Shown here piece after piece: positions 7,659 through 16,075 of a stretch of DNA of 61,298 nucleotides. The position numbers were made by a program, and so were the translations under genes. The stretch is taken from NCBI GenBank assembly GCA_900315315.1, contig OMYT01000035.1, forward strand, positions 1 to 61,298, in the 5' to 3' direction. Position 1 is the first letter of the stretch; every line of letters starts with the position of its first letter. Under the pieces are notes generated by a model, which was given only the letters and a program-made list of their open reading frames with translations, made no database searches and was not told the origin of the DNA. Source of the stretch: an uncultured Eubacteriales bacterium. GTDB lineage: Bacteria > Bacillota > Clostridia > Christensenellales > Aristaeellaceae.

Positions 7659-7941
7659 CACAGAGCCCTTCCTTTATAAACTCTTCCTGCATAGCGCTGA
7701 AAAGCTCTGAATACAATTGTATAAACTGTTCTACGCGTTCTGTTCCCATGTTTTTGAGTGCGCGCAGCTCGGCCTTCAGCAACCGTCTGACGGTTGTGTT
7801 TGCCAGATCCATCCCTGTTTCAGTCAGCGCAATTATCTTACGGTTTCCCATGCCCGGAGTGGTAAACAGTTTTACAAGTCCATCTTTGGCAAGCCTCATC
7901 ATAGCAGAGTTATCATATGCGAAACCCGCACGGCTGTTCAA
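7645..7941 (-). pseudogene. Truncated MarR-family regulator
   Basis: This is a 98-residue C-terminal portion of a MarR-type winged-helix regulator: LAKDGLVKLFTTPGMGNRKIIALTETG covers the wing, then a long dimerisation helix runs to the end. The first 40 to 50 residues, including the effector and dimer helices and much of the recognition helix, are missing. Upstream sequence (7942-8140) shows no continuation. It overlaps the UvrA-like fragment by 14 bases, so the two were once an operon. Confidence 0.55.
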
Positions 7942-8140
7942 TAGCCCGGTCCGGAAAGTTTTCGCGCTTCCGGGTTCCGGCCGAAAGCGGGAGGTTCACC
8001 CCGGCTGATGTCCGGAAAGAGCGTTCCGTTCCGGAAAACGATTTATACTGAAGGATGAAAGGACACGTATTCCGGCCAAGGAAGCTTTCCATGATTTGCA
8101 GCTTATTTCCCGCCTTCCATGGATGCAGCTGCAGGCACAG

Positions 8141-8176
8141 AAAAACCGGCGAAGGTTTCAGTTTTCCTGCGCCGGC
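8141..8176 (-). terminator. Intrinsic terminator (minus strand)
   Basis: On the minus strand GCCGGCG-C-AGG pairs with CCT-T-CGCCGGT around a short A-rich loop and is followed by a run of five T. It sits about 50 bases beyond the S41 protease fragment and was probably its terminator. The 7942-8224 interval holds nothing else recognisable. Confidence 0.55.
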
Positions 8177-8224
8177 GGCACTGCGTGTCCTCTGTAAACC
8201 GGCGACCTGCCATCACCGCTGCTC

Positions 8225-8413
8225 TCAGTACAGGCTGTTGATATAGTCCATCAGCTTCTCCCGGTCATAGAGGTGTTCATAGGTGCGGATGATATAATCC
8301 GGTTCCACGCCCTGATCCACATCGTAATAAGCGCCGTTGATCATGAAGGAGAGGCGCAGCGGCCCAGAGACAGAAAAGGATGTTCCCCATGCAGTGGTCA
8401 TGGGTAAACACAC
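8225..8413 (-). pseudogene. S41 (C-terminal processing) peptidase, C-terminal fragment
   Basis: About 60 codons match the end of an S41-family peptidase: GTSFSVSGPLRLSFMINGAY, YDVDQGVEPDYII, then a short helix to the stop. The catalytic Ser/Lys region and PDZ domain are missing. Upstream the reading continues into a DUF503 remnant, so a deletion fused two unrelated genes. Confidence 0.6.
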
Positions 8414-8577
8414 CGATCACAATGATCCGGCGCGTATCCTGCTCATCGATTTCCGCGGCAGAAACATGGAATTTGTTCTGCAGCTGCGCTGTCAGGCTTT
8501 TGACGATCATCCGTCTTTCCTTCAGGCTGTGAACCCAGGAGAGGCCCGGAGTCGGAAAGTCATGGTTGCAATCTTCG
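8414..8577 (-). pseudogene. DUF503 family remnant
   Basis: The minus strand encodes MTFRLRA, then after a two-base frame slip SWVHSLKERRMIVKSL, then NKFHVSAAEIDEQDTRR and IIVIGV. This is the N-terminal two thirds of the small DUF503 protein. The frame slip and the fusion to the S41 fragment show the gene is dead. Intact DUF503 proteins are about 90 residues. Confidence 0.6.
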
Positions 8578-8641
8578 TGACAGCCGCGCCCGAGAGTTTT
8601 GAACTGAAGACGCCGCCGTTTCCGGGTCCGTGATACGGTTC

Positions 8642-9533
8642 CTATCGTCCGAGGACACTCTTCAGCGTGTCCAGCATCTGCTTCACGTCGATGGGCTTGG
8701 CGATGTGCCCCTGCATTCCGGCGTCGTACGCTTTCTTCTGGTCCTCCTGGAACGCGTCCGCTGTCATAGCCACGATCGGGACGCCGGCCCGCACCGGATC
8801 GTCCAGGGCCCGGATGGTCCGGGTGGCCTGGTAGCCGTCCATGACCGGCATCTGGATATCCATGAGCACGGCGTCATAGGTGCCCGGTTCCGCCTGCACA
8901 ATGGCGTCCACAGCCGCCTGCCCGTCCTCGGCGCAGTCCACCAGGAATCCTTCATGGGACAGGAGCATGACCGCGATCTCCTGGTTGATGGGATTGTCCT
9001 CGACCAGCAGAAGGCGCACGTCCCGGAAATCCGTCCGGTTCCCTTTCTCCCCTTCCTCGTCGGGCTGCTCTTTTGGCACCGCCGTTTCAAAGCTGAGGCG
9101 AATGGTCAGCATCGTGCCTTCTCCCTGCTTCGTTTTCACGTCGATGGTTCCGCCCATTTTGTCCACAAAGCTCTTGGTGATGGCCATGCCCAGACCCGTT
9201 CCCTGCACCTTGCTGACGGTGCTCGTTTTCTCCCGTTCAAAGGGTGTGAACAGGCGCTCCGCGAACTCCGGGCTCATGCCGATTCCGGTATCCCGGACCG
9301 CGAATTCACAGGATACGGTCCCGTCCGTTTTCTCCGCCTGCTGCATGGCCAGAGTGACGCGGCCGCCCTCGGGGGTAAACTTGCAGGCGTTGCTGAGCAT
9401 ATTCATCAGCGCGCGGCTGAGCTGGCCGCGGTCGCACATGACCCACGTCTCCCCGGGTTCCCATTCCCGGATGAAGGTAATCTGCTTGCTGTCCATCTGC
9501 GGAACGACCAGGTCCCCGACCTTCGAAAGGAGG
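8642..9533 (-). pseudogene. Hybrid histidine kinase, C-terminal part (HATPase + receiver)
   Basis: This half carries the HATPase_c domain (NACKFTPEGG N-box, RDTGIGM G1, GTGLGMAI G2) and a C-terminal receiver domain with the phospho-acceptor aspartate in VLMDIQMPVMDGY and the conserved lysine in HIAKPID. Coding similarity continues upstream of the first ATG (9496) to about 9533 as LLSKVGDLVVPQ, joining the HisKA half at 9604-10176 once a short foreign segment is removed. As it stands the kinase core and the receiver are on separate frames. Confidence 0.7.
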
Positions 9534-9603
9534 GTTATGAATTATCTGGAACACGTGGAACAGAAGGCTTATTTTACATAGAGTTGAGATGTCTTTAATG
9601 TAG
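9534..9603. other. Short foreign segment splitting the hybrid kinase
   Basis: About 70 bases with no kinase similarity interrupt the gene between the HisKA and HATPase domains. The plus strand has AAAGGAGGGTT followed by ATG (9537) and a 14-codon frame to 9581, and an inverted repeat AGAGTTG/CAACTCT spans 9580-9616. It may be the remaining edge of a deleted insertion; the source is not identified. Confidence 0.4.
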
Positions 9604-10176
9604 TCAATACGCATCCAACTCTACCTCCTTCTCCAGCTCCAGCCGCCCGCTTTCGATGCGGCTCATTTCCAGCACGTCGTTGATCGTGTCCAGCAGCTGG
9701 TGCCCGGCGGTTTCGATTTTCCCCAGGTACGCCTTCGTTTCCTGCGGGGACGTTTCTTCCCGACCCGCCAGCGTGGTATACCCGATGATCGCGTTGAGCG
9801 GGGTGCGCAGGTCGTGGGACATATTGGACAGGAAGCAGGTCTTGGCTTCGCTGGATTTCTTCGCCGCCTCCATTTCCGCCCGCATGTGCTCACTCTGCTG
9901 AATCCGGTTCGTAATGCGCTGGACCAGCAGCAGCATGATAAAAACGAAAATGCTTCCCCCCAGCAGGATGGAGGCCACGATAAGATCCGGTTTGCCGATC
10001 ATCCCCACGGCCAGGTAGCCGCACAGGAACAGGACCAGCAGCAGGATCGGAAGGTTCAGGATCCTTGTTTCCTGCTTCAGGTCTTCCCGGACGCCCGCGT
10101 CCCGTGAAAAGCGGATGTACCGGTAGATATTGTACGCCATCAGGGCGGCGCCCAGATAGGTCATGGCATATGTCAA
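9604..10176 (-). pseudogene. Hybrid histidine kinase, N-terminal part (TM + HisKA)
   Basis: This is the 190-residue membrane-anchored front half. Residues 1-20 form one hydrophobic segment, 44-62 a second and 65-88 a third. The HisKA dimerisation domain follows with the H-box SNMSHDLRTPLNAIIGY. The frame ends at a stop at 9604 just after ESGRLELEKE, where intact kinases continue into the HATPase domain. The start is TTG at 10176, supported by GGAGGTGAT six bases upstream. The gap 10177-10470 holds only a 40-codon minus-strand frame (10316-10438) that I do not recognise. Confidence 0.7.
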
Positions 10177-10470
10177 GGCGGGATCACCTCCACAACGATT
10201 TCTCCCGGATAACGGCGCGGTGAACCGCGGAACCGTTTATTTCGGCAGCGGACGGGTTCCTGATTGGTTTCCTGTCCAGATCATACCACATTTTCCATTT
10301 TTTTGCAGGAAAGACTCACCGGAAGCCCGCGCCCGCCCGCTGCGCTTCCCATTCCTCCCTGGTGATCAGGCACGTATACTCGCCTGACTTGACGCCCGTC
10401 CGGGGGCAGGCGCGCATCTTGCCAATAAAATCATGCTGCTGGGTTTATCCGGGAGCTAAGGATATGGTAT

Positions 10471-10547
10471 ACACAAGTGATACAACCGGAAGACATCTCC
10501 GGCTAAGAACCGGAGTTCTGCGGGTCCGAATCCCGCCTTGTGTACCA
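10471..10547 (+). tRNA. Degenerate tRNA-like sequence, anticodon AAG
   Basis: This 77-nt element folds with a perfect 7-bp acceptor (ACACAAG/CTTGTGT), encoded A-CCA end, a 5-bp anticodon stem with loop CTAAGAA (AAG, Leu), a 5-nt variable loop and a 5-bp T stem. Leu tRNAs normally have a long variable arm. The T loop reads TCCGAAT instead of TTCGAAT, and the D stem hardly pairs. It may be decayed or misread; I would not count it as a working tRNA-Leu. Confidence 0.45.
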
Positions 10548-10551
10548 ATAT

Positions 10552-10614
10552 GCGCCTTTAGCTCAATTGGCCAGAGCACCTGACTTTTTAATCAGGGGAT
10601 CATGGGTTTGAGTT
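10552..10614 (+). pseudogene. 3'-truncated tRNA-Lys (TTT)
   Basis: The 5' acceptor strand GCGCCTT, a normal D arm (TAGCTCAATTGGCCAGAGC) and the anticodon stem CCTGA/TCAGG match tRNA-Lys. The anticodon loop is CTTTTTAA, eight bases instead of seven. The T arm degenerates after GGGTTTGAG, and the pairing AAGGCGC acceptor strand and CCA are absent. It is a tRNA remnant five bases from the previous tRNA-like sequence. Confidence 0.6.
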
Positions 10615-10705
10615 TTGTTACTTGTTCTGTGATGATGCTTCTATTGCACCTGAACAATGAATCCTGACAACCTGGTTTCCATCCGTTTCCGAAATTGCTT
10701 GCAGC

Positions 10706-11404
10706 TTACTCTTTGATGAAAACAAGATGGTGGAAGAAAGCAATCTTCCGGTATTCATCTGTCCGGGATACCCGCATCTCAAGCTGTATCATGCTCTTTT
10801 GCCATTCTTCCTGATGATGCTTTTCCTGATTTTGCTGCAGATCCCAGAATGTGCGAATACCGTATGAATCAATCAGTTTCAGGCTGCTGCTCCAGTCGGT
10901 GATATCGCTGTCATTGTAATACCGGATTGCTCCGAACTTTGACGCTGTACTGTTTTTTCCATCCAGCAGGGCGTTTGCCTTTTCCATATCATCGAGCAAT
11001 ACAGCCATCTGCATAACACGCCCGGCGCGATTGTGCTTAACGATCGATATTTTTCCGTTTGGTTTCAGTACACGAGCCAGTTCGCAAATGACTGTCTGTT
11101 TATCATCAATATATTCCAGCACATTGTGGCAGATGATGAAGTGAAACGAATTGTCATCGAACTTCGAAAGAGCGGAAACATCACCGATGATCTGTGTATA
11201 CTCATGATCCTTCCATGCATTGGCAAGCATCTCTTCAGAAGGCTCAACGGCAGTCAAGGAATTGCCTGCGGCATAATGATCGGCAGTGACGCCTTCACCG
11301 CTCCCGAAGTCAAGAATGGAAAGTCCTTTCAGTTCTCCTATCTGCGACCACACAATTCGTTTGAACAGTCTCTCCCATGCCGGGAGCTCGGTTATCTGGT
11401 GCAT
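10706..11404 (-). CDS. Class I SAM-dependent methyltransferase
   Basis: This 232-residue methyltransferase has motif I ILDFGSGEGVTADHY, an acidic end of beta-2 (AVEPSEEM), motif II around GDVSALSKFDDNSF, and the post-IV segment ICHNVLEYI, typical of the Methyltransf_11 fold. The C-terminal half has no recognised substrate domain, so the methyl acceptor is unknown. It is the last gene of the minus-strand run that begins with the ECF sigma factor, 122 bases behind the double GNAT gene, and could have its own promoter in that gap. Confidence 0.85.
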   Translation of the reverse strand: MHQITELPAWERLFKRIVWSQIGELKGLSILDFGSGEGVTADHYAAGNSLTAVEPSEEMLANAWKDHEYTQIIGDVSALSKFDDNSFHFIICHNVLEYIDDKQTVICELARVLKPNGKISIVKHNRAGRVMQMAVLLDDMEKANALLDGKNSTASKFGAIRYYNDSDITDWSSSLKLIDSYGIRTFWDLQQNQEKHHQEEWQKSMIQLEMRVSRTDEYRKIAFFHHLVFIKE

Positions 11405-11526
11405 ATTGCTATCTCCAACATCAGCAATCTGCCCATGCGGGGCATTCCGATTATATCCTTTGAACCTTTATTTCGCAAGAAAAAGCGGAAGCGCAGTAAG
11501 CAGCAAGTAAAGACCACCAATCCCGA

Positions 11527-12531
11527 TTACAGCTGAATTCTGTAATACAGATCGTCCCCGGAAAACGCCGCTTCTCCCTGATTCTTTTTCCGGTCATACA
11601 GGACAAATCCCACACTCTCATAGTTTTTCGGAGCAGTCAGATTGCTGTTCGTCCGCACACGGATTTCTTTCAGTCCTTCATATTCCCTGATACGTCTGAG
11701 CGCTTCCGCAAGCTGCGCCTGGCCAAATCCGTTTCCTTTCCAGGCTGTCCGGATGGCATTATGTCCGATTTCCACATATTCCGGCCGATTTCTGGGGTCC
11801 CAGCAAATAAAGCCGACTGGCTCCTCATGGAAACAGGTGACGAAACCGTACTTGTCTGCAATCTCCGGATGATCGAAAAAGAAGTCATCCGTTTCTCTCC
11901 AGTTCCCGTCCCAGCACTGCGCGCAGCGTTTGTCAAAAGAATACGCATCCTTTAAAATGCTGTACATGATACCCCTGTCAAAATCCGTAAATTTCCGGAA
12001 GGACAGCACTGCATGGATCCATTCTTTCCTCGTGATGGCAAATGCATAGGAAATCTTGTTCTTCGGGTCGGGATATTCCTTCACCTTTTTCATGCCGTTG
12101 GCCATGGCTGTGCGCCAGGAGCCCTCATTGGTATATTTCATATAGGAATACAGCACGTGATATTTTGTGTTCAGAAACGCCCAGTCCCGGACAGCCCGGG
12201 CTGCTTCCTTCGCAAAGCCTTGCCGCCAGTATTTCTTATGGATATGATACCCGATTTCCGGCAGCATCTCCCCGTCGATATTCTGAATGGTGATGCCGCA
12301 GTCCCCGATAAACTCTCCGGTCTCCTTCAGCACGACTGCCCACAAGCCAAAGCCATATTGGGCGTAGTTTTCCAGATTCCAGTCGATCCAGCGCCTGGTG
12401 CGGGCCTCGTCAAAAGGCGCAGGATAGTGCGCCATCGTTTCCGGATCGGATACAATTTCATAAAAGGCGTCAAAATCGTCCGGGGAGTATTCCCGCAGGA
12501 GCAGGCGTTCGGTTTCGATCATGATTTTCAT
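11527..12531 (-). CDS. Tandem GNAT acetyltransferase fusion
   Basis: This is a 334-residue protein with two acetyl-CoA-dependent GNAT domains in tandem. The first (about 1-165) is RimJ/RimL-like: TERLLLREY start, EIGYHIHKKYWRQGFAKEA as the acetyl-CoA motif. The second (about 180-334) begins ITRKEWIHAVLSFR and has IRTAWKGNGFGQAQL as its Q/R-x-x-G-x-G/A loop. Each is near full GNAT length, so this is a genuine fusion rather than a read-through; no stop or frame slip lies between them. Substrates are unknown. Two start codons (12531 and 12522) are possible, with AGGA just ahead. Confidence 0.85.
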   Translation of the reverse strand: MKIMIETERLLLREYSPDDFDAFYEIVSDPETMAHYPAPFDEARTRRWIDWNLENYAQYGFGLWAVVLKETGEFIGDCGITIQNIDGEMLPEIGYHIHKKYWRQGFAKEAARAVRDWAFLNTKYHVLYSYMKYTNEGSWRTAMANGMKKVKEYPDPKNKISYAFAITRKEWIHAVLSFRKFTDFDRGIMYSILKDAYSFDKRCAQCWDGNWRETDDFFFDHPEIADKYGFVTCFHEEPVGFICWDPRNRPEYVEIGHNAIRTAWKGNGFGQAQLAEALRRIREYEGLKEIRVRTNSNLTAPKNYESVGFVLYDRKKNQGEAAFSGDDLYYRIQL

Positions 12532-12628
12532 TCCTGTTCTATACCTCCGGAGTGGCTTTTACGGACCGGGTCTGCAATTCATTCATATTCCTGCTGCCTT
12601 CATTGCACCAAGACGCAGGACATCGTAA

Positions 12629-13141
12629 TCAGTAAGCACCGCACAGCTTGCATAAGGCTGTGTATTCCCGCAGATACATGCCGCGCCGCATCTCATCTTT
12701 ATCCGCATAGGAGGCATGCTCTGAAAAGATCTGAAGAATCTCATCCAGATGAAGCCACCGGGGTTCCATGCCAACTTCTTTTTCCCGTTCGGTCAGGTGA
12801 ACAGCTGTCTCGCCGGTCACTTCACCGAAAAAATACCGGTTTACCCACTTGAAATCCTCGTAATACTCGTCGATTTCCAGCACACAGTCCGTGGGGCGGA
12901 TCAGGAAGCCCGTTTCTTCCGCGACCTCCCGGATACAGCATTCACGCTCATCCTCTCCGGCTTCGAGTCCGCCGCCCGGAAGCATCCATTGTCCGGTGAC
13001 CGTTTCATAGGACAGCAAAAGCCGGTGATCGCGGATGACGATCCCCCGGCAGGCCGTACGGGTCTTGTCCCACTTCCCGAAATAGTTGGCGCCGACAATT
13101 TCCAAGACTCCCCGGTATTCATTCCGCAGCGCTGCCATCAT
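12629..13141 (-). CDS. Nudix hydrolase
   Basis: This 170-residue Nudix protein has a complete Nudix box, GGLEAGEDERECCIREVAEE followed by TGFL, with all catalytic glutamates present, in the usual position after the strand GQWMLPGG. The family hydrolyses nucleoside diphosphates linked to another moiety; the specific substrate is unknown. The N-terminal strand (RTACRGIVIRDHRLLL) resembles ADP-ribose or mutator-type members. It is 13 bases downstream of the DUF5680 gene and in the same run. Confidence 0.88.
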   Translation of the reverse strand: MMAALRNEYRGVLEIVGANYFGKWDKTRTACRGIVIRDHRLLLSYETVTGQWMLPGGGLEAGEDERECCIREVAEETGFLIRPTDCVLEIDEYYEDFKWVNRYFFGEVTGETAVHLTEREKEVGMEPRWLHLDEILQIFSEHASYADKDEMRRGMYLREYTALCKLCGAY

Positions 13142-13154
13142 AATCTCCCGCCGT

Positions 13155-13595
13155 TTACTTAATCATCCCGCCGTGGAAAAAACACTCATAAATCAGTTTC
13201 CCCTGATATTCAATCGTTTCCTTTCCCTGAAACCAGTCAAAGCTTCCGTCAACATCGCAGTGGTAGGTATAATCTTCGTTTGCATAATCCTGCGGTCCCC
13301 GATAGGGCTTTTCTTCCGGGACGTGAAGCAGTGCCTCTTTCAGGAAGTCGCCGCTGAAGTGATCACCGATCACCCGTCCGACATAGTTCATGCTCCAGAA
13401 CGGAATATCAGAGATCCAGAGCGCTTCTTCACCGGCAAACCTGTCGCCGCCCAGATAGGTATCGTAGTACATATAATCTCCGTCTCTGTAGACCAGATCA
13501 TGGGACTTTATCCGTGACGGAGCTGTTTCAGCGCCCTTCCCGGCATAGGTTGCCTGCTTGGCTTTGATCAGAAAACCGACGATCTGTTTGTCCAT
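13155..13595 (-). CDS. DUF5680 domain protein
   Basis: This 146-residue soluble protein has the DUF5680 pattern: FLIKAKQATYAGKGAE near the start, LVYRDGDYMYYDTYLGG, and IPFWSMNYVGRVIG. The C-terminal YQGKLIYECFFHGG is also typical. Relatives sometimes occur fused to HTH or GNAT domains, but the function is unknown. It lies 28 bases downstream of a GNAT gene and ahead of the Nudix gene. Confidence 0.8.
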   Translation of the reverse strand: MDKQIVGFLIKAKQATYAGKGAETAPSRIKSHDLVYRDGDYMYYDTYLGGDRFAGEEALWISDIPFWSMNYVGRVIGDHFSGDFLKEALLHVPEEKPYRGPQDYANEDYTYHCDVDGSFDWFQGKETIEYQGKLIYECFFHGGMIK

Positions 13596-13623
13596 TTCTG
13601 CAACTCCTTTTTTTCGCTGTTTT

Positions 13624-14118
13624 TCATCCTAAATCATACACGTAAGAGATCATATCGTAATCTTTACCGCCCCAGTTGTGAGAATCGGTCCGGAACTCTT
13701 TTCCCCCGACTTCCTCATAGAATCTTCTTGCCTCGTCATTCCCTTTCAGGCACCAGATGATCATTTTTTTCTTTCCGGATTCCCTGAAATACCTCACGGC
13801 ATTTTGAAAGAGACGTTTCCCGATTCCGTTATTTCTCTTTGAATATCTGACATACAGGGCAATGATTTCGCAATCCGCCGCTTCGTCTTCCGTCATCTCC
13901 AGCCACGCATATCCCAGAATCTCATTGCCGTCCGTTGCAACCACATATTTCTGATATCTTTTTACTTCGATTTCATATCGCTGATCCACGCTCATGGAAT
14001 CCAGGAAATCGCTGTCAATTATTCCACGATATGCCTTTTGCCAGTCTTCAACGAGGATCTCAGCAATTTGCCTGACATCTTCCTTTTCCGCTTTTCTGAC
14101 AATGATCTCTTCTTTCAT
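13624..14118 (-). CDS. GNAT family N-acetyltransferase
   Basis: This is a 164-residue single-domain GNAT. The fold begins IIVRKAEKEDVRQIAEIL, the acetyl-CoA loop is KRNNGIGKRLFQNAV, and the final strands contain NDEARRFYEEVGGKEF. I start it at the ATG at 14118, preceded by a GAAGG site, rather than the upstream codon at 14142. The substrate is unknown; the context of an aminoglycoside phosphotransferase 44 bases upstream suggests small-molecule modification, which is inference. Confidence 0.88.
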   Translation of the reverse strand: MKEEIIVRKAEKEDVRQIAEILVEDWQKAYRGIIDSDFLDSMSVDQRYEIEVKRYQKYVVATDGNEILGYAWLEMTEDEAADCEIIALYVRYSKRNNGIGKRLFQNAVRYFRESGKKKMIIWCLKGNDEARRFYEEVGGKEFRTDSHNWGGKDYDMISYVYDLG

Positions 14119-14162
14119 TGTTACAGGCCTTCTTTCTGCCAAAGGGACAAAACCCTCCGTCC

Positions 14163-14957
14163 TCAGTTCAGTTCATCGAGCAGGATATAGTACCGGAGCT
14201 TCTCTTCATCTTTCGGAACGCCGGCTGCGCGGAACAGGTCATCCGGGTGAATATTCGGATAGGTTTTTCCGTAGTGCCCGTCGCTGTTGTGTTTCAGGCT
14301 CCGCCAGCCCAGGGCCAGGTCCATCCAGCGGTCACCGGCTCCGGCTTTGCCCACATCGATAACCCCCGTAAACCGTTTCCCATCCGTAAAAAGATTCGGC
14401 AGACAAAAGTCCCCGTGTGTTACTACACGATCCTGTTGCGGCAGGTGTTTTTTCAGCCAATCCAAAAGGGCCCCGGGGTTTTTAAACCCGTCCGGGCCGA
14501 AAGTTTCCGGTTCACAGTCGGAAGGATCAAAACGTCCGGCCCGGATCGCTGTTTCAGCATCGGAAAGGTAATCCCCGACAGTCCGCTCAAACGGGCAGTC
14601 ATCCGCGGGAATCGACCATAATGTATGCAGCGCTTCAGCCATGCAATCCAGCAGCAGGACGGGATTGCTCATGATATCGGGTTTGCACAGTTCTTTTCCC
14701 TGAACACGCGTCATCAGCAGCCAGTCCAGTTCATTCTGCACCTCATGGGCAGCCACCTGCGGCACAGGAGCTTTCCCCGCAAACCACTGCAGGATCCGCA
14801 CATCTGCCGTATCCCGGTCATCGGCAGGACGGATTTTCAGCACGTAATCGTCAAAAAGCAGCACCTGTGCTCCGGATTTTCCGAGCCCGTCCGTTTTCCC
14901 GGCCTGCCTGCCGAGAACAGCCGCGATCGAAGCCGGTATCTGATTGATGTTATCCAT
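14163..14957 (-). CDS. APH(3')-type aminoglycoside phosphotransferase
   Basis: This 264-residue kinase has the APH(3') hallmarks: the catalytic loop VVTHGDFCLPNLF, the metal-binding GVIDVGKAGAGDRWMDLAL, and the C-terminal end RYYILLDELN, which closely resembles the terminal motif of APH(3') enzymes. The nucleotide-binding strand is QVLLFDDYVLKI. The family phosphorylates the 3'-hydroxyl of kanamycin/neomycin-type drugs in the cytoplasm; activity here is untested. I chose the second ATG (14957), seven bases from AAGGAG. It overlaps the stop of the upstream hydrolase gene by eight bases, so the genes are coupled. Confidence 0.85.
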   Translation of the reverse strand: MDNINQIPASIAAVLGRQAGKTDGLGKSGAQVLLFDDYVLKIRPADDRDTADVRILQWFAGKAPVPQVAAHEVQNELDWLLMTRVQGKELCKPDIMSNPVLLLDCMAEALHTLWSIPADDCPFERTVGDYLSDAETAIRAGRFDPSDCEPETFGPDGFKNPGALLDWLKKHLPQQDRVVTHGDFCLPNLFTDGKRFTGVIDVGKAGAGDRWMDLALGWRSLKHNSDGHYGKTYPNIHPDDLFRAAGVPKDEEKLRYYILLDELN

Positions 14958-15501
14958 CCGCATACTCCTTCACGATCCTCATCACTTTCCGCATCTCTTT
15001 GATATCCCTGTCGACATCTCCGGTTTCAAGCGAGTGATTCGCGCCCTCGGTTTCATACAGCGGAATGCCCGTTCGCCTGCAGTTTTCCCTGATTGTCCCG
15101 GTATCCGCCCATGGGTCGGATGTCCCGTGGAACGCAATGACATTCCCGTCGGCAAACCGGAAGACTTCCTCCACCGGCGTAAACAGGATCTGACGGCAGC
15201 GAAGGCCGTGGCGTTTTGCATAGGCCGCGCAGACAACCGTACCGATGCTCTTGCCGATGAACAGGATCTCTCCGTATTCATTCCAGTCGATCCCCTGCAA
15301 GATGCCTTCCGACTGCTCCAGCGCCATTTGCGCGCATTGCTCAATCTTTTCCGGGTTTCCCTTGACATGATCCGGAAATCCGGTATACGGAACAGGTACG
15401 ATCTCCCATCCCGATCCTTTAAGCAGCTTCCAGCTGTAGTACAGCAAAGGTTTGTCACAGGTATATCCGATTCCGGGAAAAAGGCATGCGATCTTCTTCA
15501 T
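14950..15501 (-). CDS. Small alpha/beta hydrolase
   Basis: This 183-residue protein has the nucleophile elbow GKSIG, the acid in HGTSDPWAD and the histidine in ANHSLE, in the order expected for an alpha/beta-hydrolase triad. It is shorter than most and lacks a cap domain. It has no signal peptide, so it is cytoplasmic. It starts inside the stop of the nucleotidase gene upstream (four-base overlap) and overlaps the phosphotransferase downstream, in the middle of a coupled cluster. The substrate is unknown. Confidence 0.8.
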   Translation of the reverse strand: MKKIACLFPGIGYTCDKPLLYYSWKLLKGSGWEIVPVPYTGFPDHVKGNPEKIEQCAQMALEQSEGILQGIDWNEYGEILFIGKSIGTVVCAAYAKRHGLRCRQILFTPVEEVFRFADGNVIAFHGTSDPWADTGTIRENCRRTGIPLYETEGANHSLETGDVDRDIKEMRKVMRIVKEYADG

Positions 15502-16064
15502 CTGGACTCTTCCTCCGCCGGTTCTTCCATATCATCGATGATCCTGACCACTTCTTCCCAGGTATGCACCCGGATCATGCCGTTGGCTTCCGCGTCATAA
15601 AAACGGTTATGCGGCGCCGTAAACAGAATCTTCCTGTAGTTTCCGCCTTCCAGGTTGTGAATCCCGTCATCGATCAGCACATCCCCGCGGATCATCTGCT
15701 TTCTGCCGGTGATGATCACCTGATTCCATGACAGAAAAGGAAAGTAGTGAAAGAGAAGACGGTTCATCTTCTCTTCCACATGTCCGATCTCCGTTGCCGT
15801 AACAATATAAACCTGATGTCCTTTGTCCATGAAATGTTTCAGCGCTTCCGCGGCTCCCGGCATGGGCTTTATACCTGCCCAGAATCCAGGTTCACAGATC
15901 ACACCGTAGATCTCTTCCCGGGAGATGCCGGAATAAGGAGCCGCCACGTTCCAGTCCGTGATCTCTTCGAGGGAAACATTCCGGTGATACTTTTCGTTCG
16001 CGCGCTTCACCCAGGCTTCCAGCAGCTGCTCAATCGTGTCATCCATATCCACAAGGATCGTCAT
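15498..16064 (-). CDS. 5'(3')-deoxyribonucleotidase-like HAD phosphatase
   Basis: This 188-residue HAD-superfamily protein has motif I ILVDMDDTIEQLL, motif II in VYIVTAT, and motif III/IV around GDVLIDDGIHNLEGG. That layout matches the NT5C (PF06941) deoxyribonucleotidases, which dephosphorylate pyrimidine deoxynucleotides. I start it at ATG 16064, eight bases after AAGGG. It is 11 bases behind the DUF4097 gene and overlaps the hydrolase gene, linking the sigma-factor operon to the enzymes downstream. Confidence 0.82.
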   Translation of the reverse strand: MTILVDMDDTIEQLLEAWVKRANEKYHRNVSLEEITDWNVAAPYSGISREEIYGVICEPGFWAGIKPMPGAAEALKHFMDKGHQVYIVTATEIGHVEEKMNRLLFHYFPFLSWNQVIITGRKQMIRGDVLIDDGIHNLEGGNYRKILFTAPHNRFYDAEANGMIRVHTWEEVVRIIDDMEEPAEEESR

Positions 16065-16075
16065 ATCGCACACCC

